Of a DNA stretch of 19,454 nt, positions 8,101 to 15,857 are shown piece after piece. This stretch comes from an uncultured Bacteroidia bacterium (GTDB lineage: Bacteria; Bacteroidota; Bacteroidia; Bacteroidales; CAJPTX01). The notes under the pieces were generated by a model. That model had not been told where the DNA came from and searched no databases. It saw only the letters and a list, made by a program, of their open reading frames with translations. Both the position numbers and the translations under genes were made by a program. The stretch covers positions 1 to 19,454 of the forward strand of contig CALHZE010000287.1 in assembly GCA_938040915.1 (NCBI GenBank). Direction: 5' to 3'. Position 1 is the stretch's first letter. Each line of letters begins with the position of its first letter.

Positions 8101-11100
8101 TCATGACCCGCACCGTCGACAAGCTCGGGTGTCCCACGACAGTAATAAAGCGCCCGTCACGCTCTACCTTAAATGCGTCACGCACTGTCTGTCCAGCAAG
8201 CGACTTGAGCGCCGCATCACGCTCGAGTTTCACATCTCGAAACTCCGAAAGATTGATATCGATGGCGTTCTCTGCGGGCCATACGCTACGCCGATCTCCG
8301 TCGTTCGTATTGCTGTAGAATCCTGGCGCAGTGAGCTTCAAAGGGATCTCATATTCATAGTAGTTTGACGTATAGTCAGAACCGAGACGCAAGAAGAGAT
8401 TTAACTCATCGTCTTTGAGCGGCTCGTCGACCAGCGCTTCGGCGTGCACATCCATAGAGATGCGCTTATAGTTCAACAAGTTGTAGCTCACCGAACGGAA
8501 AGCAGCGCGCGCATCGCCGTCGAGCAAGTTGCCGACCTTGAGCTCCATAGACTGCTCATTGAGCTCATTCTCTACGGCTTGACTCGCGTCAATCTCGCGC
8601 GTCACACCGGGCGGCAAGATATAGTTGACCGGCGTCCGCGTGTTGTTTTCCTCGATATTAACCGACGAGATGTCAAAATAGGTAGACTCCGAACCGCCGC
8701 CACCGAGTTGCTCCTGTGCCTCTAAGAGCGAACGTTCGTAACGCCGCCACTCGCCTCTCACCAACCCCAACGTAGCAAAACGCAACACCACCGGCGCATC
8801 AAACGAGCGTAAGAAGATTCGGACAAAGCGCATAGACTTAAAGTCTTGAATATGCCCAACGCGCGACTCATACTCTTTGAGCGGGATCTTAAATTGATAC
8901 CACGCGACGGCAGACTCCTTACCATTGGCAAACTTTGCTCGCGCAATCACCTTATCGGTGACATAGTTGCGCCCGACCTCCAATTCGTTCTTTCGCAACG
9001 AGACTCGATACTGGTAGTAACTCTCGTTATCGCTCAACGTATTATCGCGATTGATGTCCTCCACATCGGGGAGGGTCGTCCCTGTGGTCGGGTAGCTCTC
9101 TTTAGACTGTTCGGCAGTGGGGCTATTTCCTTCTGCGTTATTGAAATACTTATAGCGTTCGAGGATGGGAGTCTGCGCATTGTCATAGTCTGAGGAACGG
9201 AAATAACGATAGTCGTCAGACGACGGATCGCGTTGCGCATTCGCCACCGCGGGGCTTGTTGCCCCAAGCGAAGAGGCAAGACGCGACAGATAGTCGGCAA
9301 AGAAAAGCGACTCCCCTTCTGAATTGAGACCATCTAACCCAACGTCTTGGACTGCACGACTGCGAGGGTCGTTATCAAAAGCCATCACCGTAGACTGCAC
9401 CTTCGGAACACGCCCCCACGACGTACTCTCTAGCCGCGAAGGGTCATCCTCGATCGGGATACCATTTTCAAAAGCCTTACGCCCATCGCGCAAGATATCT
9501 TCAGAGACATTCCCTAGGTTAAAATAGAGCTCCCCCCCCGAGGTGTTCCGATCCTCCGCAAAAGGATCCATCAACCAGAACTCGATGTACTCTATATTAG
9601 AGTTTTCAAAATCGGTTACGGGCAAGGCTCGCATAATTCCGCCCCAGCGCGAAGCAGGATTCTGAAGCGACCCGTCGGGATTTACGCGCGTCGCATCAAA
9701 ATTGTAAGGACCACGCTCTGAAGGGTAATAGGCAAGATTCAACACCGGTAACGTGGTCGGTTGCCCCTGCGGGATGCTCCGATTCGGGAAAAGTTCCTGT
9801 TCCTCAATCTCGCGGACAAAGTGACTACTCTGTTCGTCAGGATTGTTCCGAATATGAGTCGGAGTAAGCGAGGAATTGCGAAGGAACAGAGGGTCGATCG
9901 TATACCACGCCAATCGCGCGCGTTGCATCCCATAGCGGAGATCATTGACCAGCTCTCCCTCAGGGAAAAGAGCCGTTTGCCCTTGCGGCACACTTGCCAG
10001 ACTCCACGCACTCCACATACGCAAATCAATGAGCGACGTGTTGGCTTCGAAATCATCTAAGTAGACCGCCCCCCGCTTATCTAGATGCCCCGACTGACCT
10101 GGGATAAAGTGTGCCATCTCCGCATCAAAAGAGAAGCTAGATTTCTCCTTCGTTTCCAAAAAAGGCAACTTATCAACGGCGCGCGTCAACCATGGCAACT
10201 CTGTTTCATATGAGGAGTTAAGCCCCCAAATGGTGTTTGACATCGCCTCGTTGCCATAGTTCACCTTCTTGGTAAGCGGGCGCTCCGTCAGATTTAAGAT
10301 AGTCCCCCCGATGTGGAACTTGTCATTAAACTTATAGTCTAGGTGTGTCCCCACGAGCGTCTTCGTCTGGAAGTCAAGTCCAAGGTTACTTTCCAAGGAG
10401 ATCTTAATCGGCGTCCCCGACTCCAAAAGCCCTTGGTTTATAATCTTTACCGTCCCTAAGAGATAATCCACGACATAGTCTGTATTCTCTATCAAGCGTT
10501 GGCCACCGGCTGTTACCACCACAGAGCCCTTAGGCACATTGGGCGCATTAAGAGAGATCTCTGAGTTGGAGCTCGACTGATACTCTCCCTTGATAACGAA
10601 CTTGTTCTTTTCCGCCGCCTGTTGCGCACGCGAGAGCGTACTGTCATACAACTCGCGATAAGCGATCTCCTCTATCGCCGCGGGGTCTCCGAGTTTTGAG
10701 GCCAGATAAGCGCCAAAAGGCTCAACCGTTGGGAATATCAAGCGCCCCGTATTGGGCAAAATCGTCACACCATCGATAAAGTCAAACACACCGTCAGGTC
10801 CGTAGTCGCCTTGTGCATTTAGATTGTCAAGATTGAGCACCGAGAGAAGCGGTTCACGCTGCAGATGTCCCTTACTCAGGTAGTTGACCGCCGTCCCGAT
10901 CTCGTCATCTTGATAAAGGACGTCAAGTTGAAAATCTTTCTTGGAGACCTGATAAGCCCCGAGCGAATAGATATTCTTCATCATCAACCGCCACGTAGGC
11001 ATAGACGGCGAGAGGTCTGTTGCTTTCAATAGCTTCAAGACAAGGGCATCTGGCGCATTGATCCCGTCAGAGGAGAGTTCTCCGACTTTATACGTACGCC

Positions 11101-12469
11101 CTTGATAGGTATACTCATACGCCACGGCAAGCACCTCATCGGCATTGAGTGACATATTTAAGGAAATAAAGCCGAGCTTTGTATTGAGTGTATATTCGTT
11201 GGGGCGCAACTTTCTGGCACTCTCCAGCTTTTCATAGTCCTGCCCGTTTCTAAAATTGCGCGCTGCGAGCGGCGCAAGTACCGAAGAGACATTCGCCAAC
11301 GAACGGATGCCTGCGTAAGCGCCTTGCGTCGCGTCATAATAGAGCGAATTGCTCGCATTAGACGGCACTCGCTCCCCCGCCACGGGGTTCACAACATTAC
11401 GAGCATAGATATTATTCCCCACCTCGGCAAGGTCGACAAAGGCTACCACATCGCGCGAATCATCAAAACGCCCTTGTTTGTTGGTCACCCAGACCTCTAT
11501 TTTCTGTATCTCAACCCCCGAACCGACCAACGGCAATTGACTCAGCGCTTTATCATAGCGGTCATAGAAATATTTAGAAAGGAAGAAGTGGCGATTGGCT
11601 TCATACTGGTCGGCTCTAATCTCAAAATCCTTAGTCTGAGCTCCTCCTTTTACCTCGATGGTTTGCGCTTGTCCTTTCCGTTGCGAGAGCACTGCAGAGA
11701 CATCAAGACGCCCAAATTTCAAATCAGTACGGAAGCCGAACAAGCTCTGACTCCCCGTAATGAGCGACCCAGGAAGGGGCATAGAGACGTTCCCCGCCTC
11801 AATCTTCTGGATAATTTCGTCTTCGTGCCCAGTATACTCTACCTTGACATTCGTTTCAAAGTCAAACGTAGCCTCTGTGTTATACTTCACGTCAAGACGG
11901 AGCTTATCTCCAATCTTCCCCGTGAGGTTGATCTGTAACTTCGTGTTGAAGTCAAATGTAGTGTTACTACGCATATCCTCGGGGATAGCATAATTCTCCG
12001 TACTCGAGTTGGTTACGCCAAAGGTCAGTTCTGCTGAGCCCTGAGGCACAATCTCAATAACGTTGCTACCAAAGATACGGTCAAAGTTATCGCCACCGAC
12101 TTGCAAGACCGGCAAAATGCGCCCACCCGCCGTGTTATCTCGTCCCCCCGTGTGGGAACTTGCCCAGAACTGACGCAACGACTCCTCTCTTCGGAAGTCG
12201 CGATACTCCTGCGGCGAGAGGACTCGTGGTTGCCCGACGACCATATTCCCCACCTTGCTGTAGAGGAAGTAATTTCCCGTTGCGGCATCATAACGCACCT
12301 CATAGCTTCGCGCCATCAAGGGCGGTAAGGACGGATTACCCAACGACGCCTGCGAATTCCCCTCGGTCTCTTGCGCATAAAGCGGGGTTACGCTAAACGA
12401 CAAAAAGAGAAGGGCAAGCCCACAAGTGACCCGCCAAACTCTCGCAAATATGTTCTGACCAATCCGCAC
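5141..12469 (-). CDS. sprA: SprA/Sov, outer-membrane translocon of the type IX secretion system
   Basis: At 2442 residues it matches the usual length of SprA/Sov (about 2,400-2,500). The signal peptide covers residues 1-32 (LALLFLSFSVTPLYAQ/ETEG). Family landmarks include FGVTNSSTENYAIPED near residue 150, the KLRLDVKYNTEATFDFE region, the conserved YLDDFE at 803-808, and a C-terminal barrel strand ending in TSFGISVRFTLEQ. In Flavobacterium johnsoniae SprA forms a very large single-chain barrel that, with PorV and Plug, exports folded cargo. P. gingivalis Sov is needed for gingipain secretion. The start is GTG at 12469: an in-frame TAG lies two codons upstream, and the next Met (residue 52) would lose the signal peptide. 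The start is 6 bp after the ruvA stop. The reading frame is intact throughout, including across a run of eight G at 9532-9539. Confidence 0.97.
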   Translation of the reverse strand: MRIGQNIFARVWRVTCGLALLFLSFSVTPLYAQETEGNSQASLGNPSLPPLMARSYEVRYDAATGNYFLYSKVGNMVVGQPRVLSPQEYRDFRREESLRQFWASSHTGGRDNTAGGRILPVLQVGGDNFDRIFGSNVIEIVPQGSAELTFGVTNSSTENYAIPEDMRSNTTFDFNTKLQINLTGKIGDKLRLDVKYNTEATFDFETNVKVEYTGHEDEIIQKIEAGNVSMPLPGSLITGSQSLFGFRTDLKFGRLDVSAVLSQRKGQAQTIEVKGGAQTKDFEIRADQYEANRHFFLSKYFYDRYDKALSQLPLVGSGVEIQKIEVWVTNKQGRFDDSRDVVAFVDLAEVGNNIYARNVVNPVAGERVPSNASNSLYYDATQGAYAGIRSLANVSSVLAPLAARNFRNGQDYEKLESARKLRPNEYTLNTKLGFISLNMSLNADEVLAVAYEYTYQGRTYKVGELSSDGINAPDALVLKLLKATDLSPSMPTWRLMMKNIYSLGAYQVSKKDFQLDVLYQDDEIGTAVNYLSKGHLQREPLLSVLNLDNLNAQGDYGPDGVFDFIDGVTILPNTGRLIFPTVEPFGAYLASKLGDPAAIEEIAYRELYDSTLSRAQQAAEKNKFVIKGEYQSSSNSEISLNAPNVPKGSVVVTAGGQRLIENTDYVVDYLLGTVKIINQGLLESGTPIKISLESNLGLDFQTKTLVGTHLDYKFNDKFHIGGTILNLTERPLTKKVNYGNEAMSNTIWGLNSSYETELPWLTRAVDKLPFLETKEKSSFSFDAEMAHFIPGQSGHLDKRGAVYLDDFEANTSLIDLRMWSAWSLASVPQGQTALFPEGELVNDLRYGMQRARLAWYTIDPLFLRNSSLTPTHIRNNPDEQSSHFVREIEEQELFPNRSIPQGQPTTLPVLNLAYYPSERGPYNFDATRVNPDGSLQNPASRWGGIMRALPVTDFENSNIEYIEFWLMDPFAEDRNTSGGELYFNLGNVSEDILRDGRKAFENGIPIEDDPSRLESTSWGRVPKVQSTVMAFDNDPRSRAVQDVGLDGLNSEGESLFFADYLSRLASSLGATSPAVANAQRDPSSDDYRYFRSSDYDNAQTPILERYKYFNNAEGNSPTAEQSKESYPTTGTTLPDVEDINRDNTLSDNESYYQYRVSLRKNELEVGRNYVTDKVIARAKFANGKESAVAWYQFKIPLKEYESRVGHIQDFKSMRFVRIFLRSFDAPVVLRFATLGLVRGEWRRYERSLLEAQEQLGGGGSESTYFDISSVNIEENNTRTPVNYILPPGVTREIDASQAVENELNEQSMELKVGNLLDGDARAAFRSVSYNLLNYKRISMDVHAEALVDEPLKDDELNLFLRLGSDYTSNYYEYEIPLKLTAPGFYSNTNDGDRRSVWPAENAIDINLSEFRDVKLERDAALKSLAGQTVRDAFKVERDGRFITVVGHPSLSTVRVMMIGVRNPKLGPLFDDGRAKSGIVWVNELRLSRVDQSGGWAAIASMNTRMADFGSVALTGRLQTPGFGALENKLADRATEFTYQYDANANLEFGKFFPKRWEVSIPMYVSHGESFANPKYNPLDPDVPFDDALDKLPSAEERDRLKNIAQDYTRRRSLNFTNVRVNQQSRTPRPWDVGNFSLTYAYNEQNAHNVKTEYRNQVLHKGMLAYVFSARPTTYEPFRRISWLSSNNLALIRDINVTPMPRQITFRTEVNRSFLEQKLRNINSPALQMRPTYAKAFEWNRSYGVNWDLMRSLRIDFSANNMAVIDEPEGQTLSQLSGEAREIWKDSVWRSVRHFGRTTQYNHHLAATYNLPINRLPFLGWLSSSASYTADYRWDAARKVAQNVDLNLGNTVQNASTMQLSANASFVSLYSKVPFLNNINRKFETIGNGGASNEAAKQEMKTVQFVRERFSLQNNQPRTISHTLNSEEVKAKYITRDGEEVPLEVEVISANRIRVSTSKPPLVRGRLVLETQKPVTHISPAIFGEAVIRALMGLRSISASYTQTDGTFVPGYLPQTKILGFADIASGAAPGWPFVLGWQDQNFAAHAAERGWLTLDTAQVDAFKLTRSTNFSYRINIEPFPYFRVDITGTRQFARNRSEFYRPTTTGLFEVVNPMVSGNFSISTIFIRTAFEGAVSGDKYASQAFNRFRENRLTVARRLAANRSETYAPGADGIFPDGYSGLSQEVLIPSLLAAYRGSDPKSVDLALFPTIPLPNWQFTYDGLSRLSVLKDLFRQVSLRHGYRANYIIGNYQSNEAFHEEADGFSYVRNVQDDYISRYQVANVSLSEQFSPLFGVDLGFANSLTTKAEVRKNRSMAMSFANNQMTDMDTWEYVFGASYRFDNLPVVIKSQLGGKSVLKSELRLQGDFSIRNTQTILRKLTEETNTPTAGQWSYALKLSADYMLTEQINLRFFFDRMVNQPLVSLSFPTSTTSFGISVRFTLEQ

Positions 12470-12475
12470 GCTCTA

Positions 12476-13066
12476 CTACAATTGCTGCAACGCAGCTTTT
12501 ATTAACTGCTCTACGGAGAAATGCTCTCCGCTCTTCATCAAGGAATCCACCACCTTCTCACTGGCGGTCTTTTGAAAGCCTAACGCTATCAAAGCAAATA
12601 ACGCCTCGTCGCGGGTCGTATTGTGCGCGGCAACCACACTCCCCCCGCCACCGTCTGTGGCAATGAGTTCGGAGACCTTACCTTGCAAATCGACAATGAT
12701 ACGCTGCGCCGTCTTCGAACCGACCCCTTTGGCGCGGCAAAGACGTGCGGCATCGCCCGTTCGGATAATGCTCACCAACTCTTCCACATCATAAGAAGAG
12801 AGTAGCAAACGCCCCGTATTCGGTCCCACGCCTGAAACAGAGATTAAGAGCTTAAAAAGCGTCCGCTCTAACTTTGAGAAAAAGCCATAGAGCTCATGCG
12901 TGTCCTCTCGCAACACTTCATGCACATAAAGCAAAGCAGTAACCTTCCCCTCCAACAGCGAATATGTCTGCATCGAGATTTGTAACAAATACCCCAACCC
13001 GCCATTAACCAACACCACCGATGTCGGAGACAAGTCGACCACCTCGCCCGTAACAAACGCGATCAT
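12476..13066 (-). CDS. ruvA: Holliday junction branch migration protein RuvA
   Basis: RuvA binds four-way DNA junctions as a tetramer and loads the RuvB motor onto them. The 196-residue protein has all three domains: an N-terminal OB fold (residues 1-62, with MIAFVTGEVV and the acidic pin REDTHELYGF), two helix-hairpin-helix motifs (VSGVGPNTGRLLLS near 77-90 and KGVGSKTAQRIIVDLQGK near 113-130), and a C-terminal RuvB-binding helical domain (about 150-196) after a Gly-rich linker. It lies 3 bp after pdxA and 6 bp before sprA, so the three are almost certainly co-transcribed. From memory, ruvA also neighbours sov in P. gingivalis, which supports the genus guess. Confidence 0.97.
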   Translation of the reverse strand: MIAFVTGEVVDLSPTSVVLVNGGLGYLLQISMQTYSLLEGKVTALLYVHEVLREDTHELYGFFSKLERTLFKLLISVSGVGPNTGRLLLSSYDVEELVSIIRTGDAARLCRAKGVGSKTAQRIIVDLQGKVSELIATDGGGGSVVAAHNTTRDEALFALIALGFQKTASEKVVDSLMKSGEHFSVEQLIKAALQQL

Positions 13067-13069
13067 CGC

Positions 13070-14140
13070 TTAACGCTCTTGCGCGGCAACCGGCTCTTCG
13101 ACGCCCTTCGGGCGCACACTTGCCTCAATCTCTGCCGCACGGGCACGAGCGCGCGACACCGCTATCGCGACATAAACAGCCTGTCGAAAAGGTTCACACG
13201 AAGCGATGTTTTTCCCGACCAAAGTATAAGCAGTGCCATGCGCAGGCGAGGTACGCACCAGAGGCAACCCTGCAGTATAATTGACGCCCTCTTCGAAAGA
13301 AAGCGCCTTAAAGGGGATTAACCCTTGGTCATGATACATCGCCAGCACCGCATCATAGTGTCGCCATGCACACGCACCAAAGAAGCCATCGGCAGGCAAA
13401 GGACCCACCGCAATCATCCCCTCGGCATTCGCCGATTCGATAGCTGGCGTAATAAGCGACATCTCTTCCGTTCCCAACAGCCCTCCCTCGCCGGCATGCG
13501 GATTGAGACCAAGAACGGCAATTCTCGCTCCGTCAATCTCAAAATCTTGCCGGAGCGACTGGTGCATTTGGCGCAACTTACTCAAAATCCCTTCCGTCGT
13601 GAGACGCTCTCCGACCTTACGCAGTGGAATATGCCCCGTCGCCACTCCCACACGCAGACGTTCGGAAACCATAAACATCAACGCCTCTTTCGCTCCCGTC
13701 CGATCGACAAGATACTCGGTGTGTCCTGGGAAAGCAAAGTCTTCAGACTGCATTGTGCTTTTGTTCACCGGCAGTGTCACAAGCGCATCAACAGCCCCTT
13801 GCTTCCAATCGGCAAAAAAGGTCTCTAAAGCACGATAAGCCAACAGACCTGCCAGTCGCGAGGGTTGCCCCAACTCGACAAGTACAGGCTCAGGCATCGC
13901 TATTTCAACAAGATTGATACGCCGCGGATGCAACTCGCCCGCATTTTTCACAGCAAAGACCTGCACCCCTTGGATGTTCAGTAGCTTACGATAATAGGCT
14001 AATACACGCCCCGAACCGTAAATTACGGGGATAAACTGTTCCACGAACATCGGGTCTTGCAAGGCGCGTAAAAGAACCTCCGTCCCAATACCATTACAAT
14101 CCCCTTGCGTAATCCCCACTACCACCTTTCCGTCTATCAT
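13070..14140 (-). CDS. pdxA: 4-hydroxythreonine-4-phosphate dehydrogenase PdxA
   Basis: PdxA performs the NAD-dependent oxidation of 4-phosphohydroxy-L-threonine in the DXP-dependent route to pyridoxal phosphate, working with PdxJ. Family motifs are complete: GITQGDCNGIGTE (9-21), FPGHTEYL (137-144), GVATGHIPLRKV (165-176), GLNPHAGEGGLLG (211-223), MYHDQGLIPFKAL (268-280) and GVNYTAGLPLVRTSPAHGTA (285-304). The metal-binding histidines known from E. coli (166, 211, 266) correspond to His170, His215 and His270. At 356 residues it is about 25 longer than E. coli PdxA; the extra sequence is a charged C-terminal tail (after ARARAAEIEA). It begins the pdxA-ruvA-sprA run and has a likely promoter just upstream. 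Confidence 0.96.
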   Translation of the reverse strand: MIDGKVVVGITQGDCNGIGTEVLLRALQDPMFVEQFIPVIYGSGRVLAYYRKLLNIQGVQVFAVKNAGELHPRRINLVEIAMPEPVLVELGQPSRLAGLLAYRALETFFADWKQGAVDALVTLPVNKSTMQSEDFAFPGHTEYLVDRTGAKEALMFMVSERLRVGVATGHIPLRKVGERLTTEGILSKLRQMHQSLRQDFEIDGARIAVLGLNPHAGEGGLLGTEEMSLITPAIESANAEGMIAVGPLPADGFFGACAWRHYDAVLAMYHDQGLIPFKALSFEEGVNYTAGLPLVRTSPAHGTAYTLVGKNIASCEPFRQAVYVAIAVSRARARAAEIEASVRPKGVEEPVAAQER

Positions 14141-14166
14141 CGGTCGTGTCTATTGTTTCTTGGCTA

Positions 14167-14174
14167 CAAAAGTA
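14167..14174 (-). promoter_or_regulatory. -7 box of a promoter for the pdxA-ruvA-sprA run
   Basis: In the 50-bp gap between nfeD and pdxA the minus strand reads TACTTTTG, an exact TAnnTTTG match, 26 bp upstream of the pdxA ATG. No TTG is present at the expected -33 distance. The surrounding 14 bp (CTACAAAAGTACTA on the plus strand) are identical to the sequence at the pyrH promoter, which supports a real element. It would allow sprA to be expressed independently of pyrH-frr. Confidence 0.5.
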
Positions 14175-14190
14175 CTACAAATGAATCCGG

Positions 14191-14886
14191 TCACACGCGC
14201 CCTTCGTCAGAGACCGGCGCCTCCACCAGTCGGACATAAAGTTGACTATTCTCTATGCGCGTCACCACGACACGGCTTCCCCGCTCGAGCATCGCCCCCT
14301 CTGACACCGCAGTGTAAAGCCCCCCGTTAAGCTCCACCTTTCCCGAAGGGCGCAATACCGTCACCGTCGTTCCCTCTTGTCCGATAAACGATTTGTCTAA
14401 GGCTTGCACAGCAACATAACCGTCATCCACCGTCATTTCCTTATGTAGAGCCATGGCCGGTGTCCGCTTCGAGGTCGTAAGAAAGTGACTCAAAACCATA
14501 CTCCCAAAAATTCCGATCGTGAGCGCGATAACCACCAACGCAAACGAGGTCAACATCCCATGAATTGAGCTTTTATCCCACGACCACAACATCGTGTTAT
14601 CGACTAAAGCGAGCGACAGCCCTCCAACGCTACACAAAAGCCCCACGATGCCCGTAATACCAAAACCAGGGACAACAAAAATCTCCACAAGGATTAACAA
14701 AAGACCGCCCAAGAAAAGAGCAATGTCCAAAGGCTCAGCTAAACCCGCAATATAAAGCGGCACAAAGAAAAGCGCAGACGCCACCAACGATATCAGGAAA
14801 GAGACCCCCACTCCTGGGGTTTGCATCTCAAAAAAGAGCCCCCCAACAATGAAAACTATCAAAATAGTAGCTAAGACAAGTGGCAT
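14191..14886 (-). CDS. NfeD-family membrane protein lacking the ClpP-like protease domain
   Basis: The 231-residue protein starts directly in the membrane part of long NfeD proteins. Hydrophobic segments lie at about 3-20, 27-48, 53-75, 77-95 and 112-135, and include FFEMQTPGVGV, the hallmark LILVEIFVVPGFGITGIVGL, and GGLSLALVD. A soluble C-terminal OB-fold NfeD domain follows (about 155-225, GQEGTTVTVLRPSGKVELNG). Long NfeD proteins of 430 or more residues carry an N-terminal ClpP-like serine protease domain, which is absent here. The gene is not a fragment in the usual sense, because its ATG overlaps the corA stop by one base (TGATG) and there is no room upstream. NfeD proteins usually pair with flotillin-like proteins in membrane quality control; no flotillin gene is nearby. 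Function here is uncertain. Confidence 0.85.
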   Translation of the reverse strand: MPLVLATILIVFIVGGLFFEMQTPGVGVSFLISLVASALFFVPLYIAGLAEPLDIALFLGGLLLILVEIFVVPGFGITGIVGLLCSVGGLSLALVDNTMLWSWDKSSIHGMLTSFALVVIALTIGIFGSMVLSHFLTTSKRTPAMALHKEMTVDDGYVAVQALDKSFIGQEGTTVTVLRPSGKVELNGGLYTAVSEGAMLERGSRVVVTRIENSQLYVRLVEAPVSDEGRV

Positions 14887-15842
14887 CAGAGTAGCTTTTT
14901 GAGTTTGAAAATCACCACCGTGATAAGCGACGCCAGTATCATCACAAGAATAGCAAACGGATAGCCCAGCTTCCAGTGCAACTCGGGCATCACGTTAAAG
15001 TTCATCCCATAAATAGAGGCGATGAGCGTCGGCGGCATAAAAATAACAGAGGCCACCGTAAAGGTCTTCGTTATCTTATTGAGATGGATATTCGCCAAGC
15101 CAAGGAAGGTATCTTGCAAATAGTCCAAACGATTGAAGCTGAAATCGGAGTGATTGACCAACGAGGTCATATCTTTCATCATCACCTGAAGCTTCGGGAG
15201 AAGGTCGCGGGGAAAGCGCTCACTTTTCAAAACGCCACTAATAATACGCTGCTTGTCGATAATATTCTCTCGGATGAGCATCGTATTCTCTTGAAGGTTG
15301 TTAATCTCCAAGATGACATCTTGGTCGATATCCTCCGGCTTTGCCAAGTTGATCCGGCGACTCAATCGCGCGATCCCGCGAGCGATGCCCTCAAGCATAT
15401 CTGCATCCATGTCAATCCGCGTCTCAAAAAGCCCCACAAAAATGTGATAACCCGTCGGGTAAGCCTTGGGGTTGTGAGAGAGCTTCCGTTGCGTATCCCC
15501 AAAAGAGCGGAGCTCTCGATTGCGCGTCGAGATCAAAATTCCGTCTTTGAGCTGAAACGAGGTCGGCTCACTAAAATAGGCCTCCGACGAGGGGATCAAG
15601 AAACTCGCATTCGCCACAATAAGGCTTTCCGTCTCCGAGTAACGCGACGAACTTTCGATCTCCTCTGCCTGTTGACGCGTTTGAAGATAGACGCCGAAGA
15701 ACTCCTCCACGCGCTCGATCTCATGCTCCGTTCCCTCGACGAGGTCGACCCAAAGCAAGTCCTCATAGTCCAACTGAGAGAGGATCTCTTCGTCCACCTC
15801 GCTGACAATGCTGTCTTGACTCTTGTAGAAGATTGTTACCAT
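14886..15842 (-). CDS. corA: CorA-family magnesium (divalent cation) transporter
   Basis: The 318-residue length is the family norm. A long soluble cytoplasmic part (1-255, acidic and helical, including LPKLQVMMKDMTSLVNHSDF) leads into two C-terminal membrane helices: FTVASVIFMPPTLIASIYGM, with the signature Gly279-Met280-Asn281 at the pore mouth, and LGYPFAILVMILASLITVVIF. A basic tail (KLKKLL) follows. CorA forms a pentameric Mg2+ channel in the inner membrane. The start at 15842 follows mqnA by 15 bp and is preceded by a purine-rich GGGGAGGGAG, an unusually Shine-Dalgarno-like stretch for this phylum. The stop overlaps the nfeD start. Confidence 0.94.
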   Translation of the reverse strand: MVTIFYKSQDSIVSEVDEEILSQLDYEDLLWVDLVEGTEHEIERVEEFFGVYLQTRQQAEEIESSSRYSETESLIVANASFLIPSSEAYFSEPTSFQLKDGILISTRNRELRSFGDTQRKLSHNPKAYPTGYHIFVGLFETRIDMDADMLEGIARGIARLSRRINLAKPEDIDQDVILEINNLQENTMLIRENIIDKQRIISGVLKSERFPRDLLPKLQVMMKDMTSLVNHSDFSFNRLDYLQDTFLGLANIHLNKITKTFTVASVIFMPPTLIASIYGMNFNVMPELHWKLGYPFAILVMILASLITVVIFKLKKLL

Positions 15843-15857
15843 AAGCTCCCTCCCCTA

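Noticed and set aside
5423..12396. Many plus-strand and alternate-frame open frames of 60-204 codons inside sprA
   Set aside because: They lie opposite or within a 2442-codon gene with clear family landmarks, and none shows signal peptides, motifs or promoters.
14191..14886. NfeD as a pseudogene with its protease domain deleted
   Set aside because: The frame is intact, the start overlaps the corA stop in a coupled manner, and membrane and OB-fold parts are complete.
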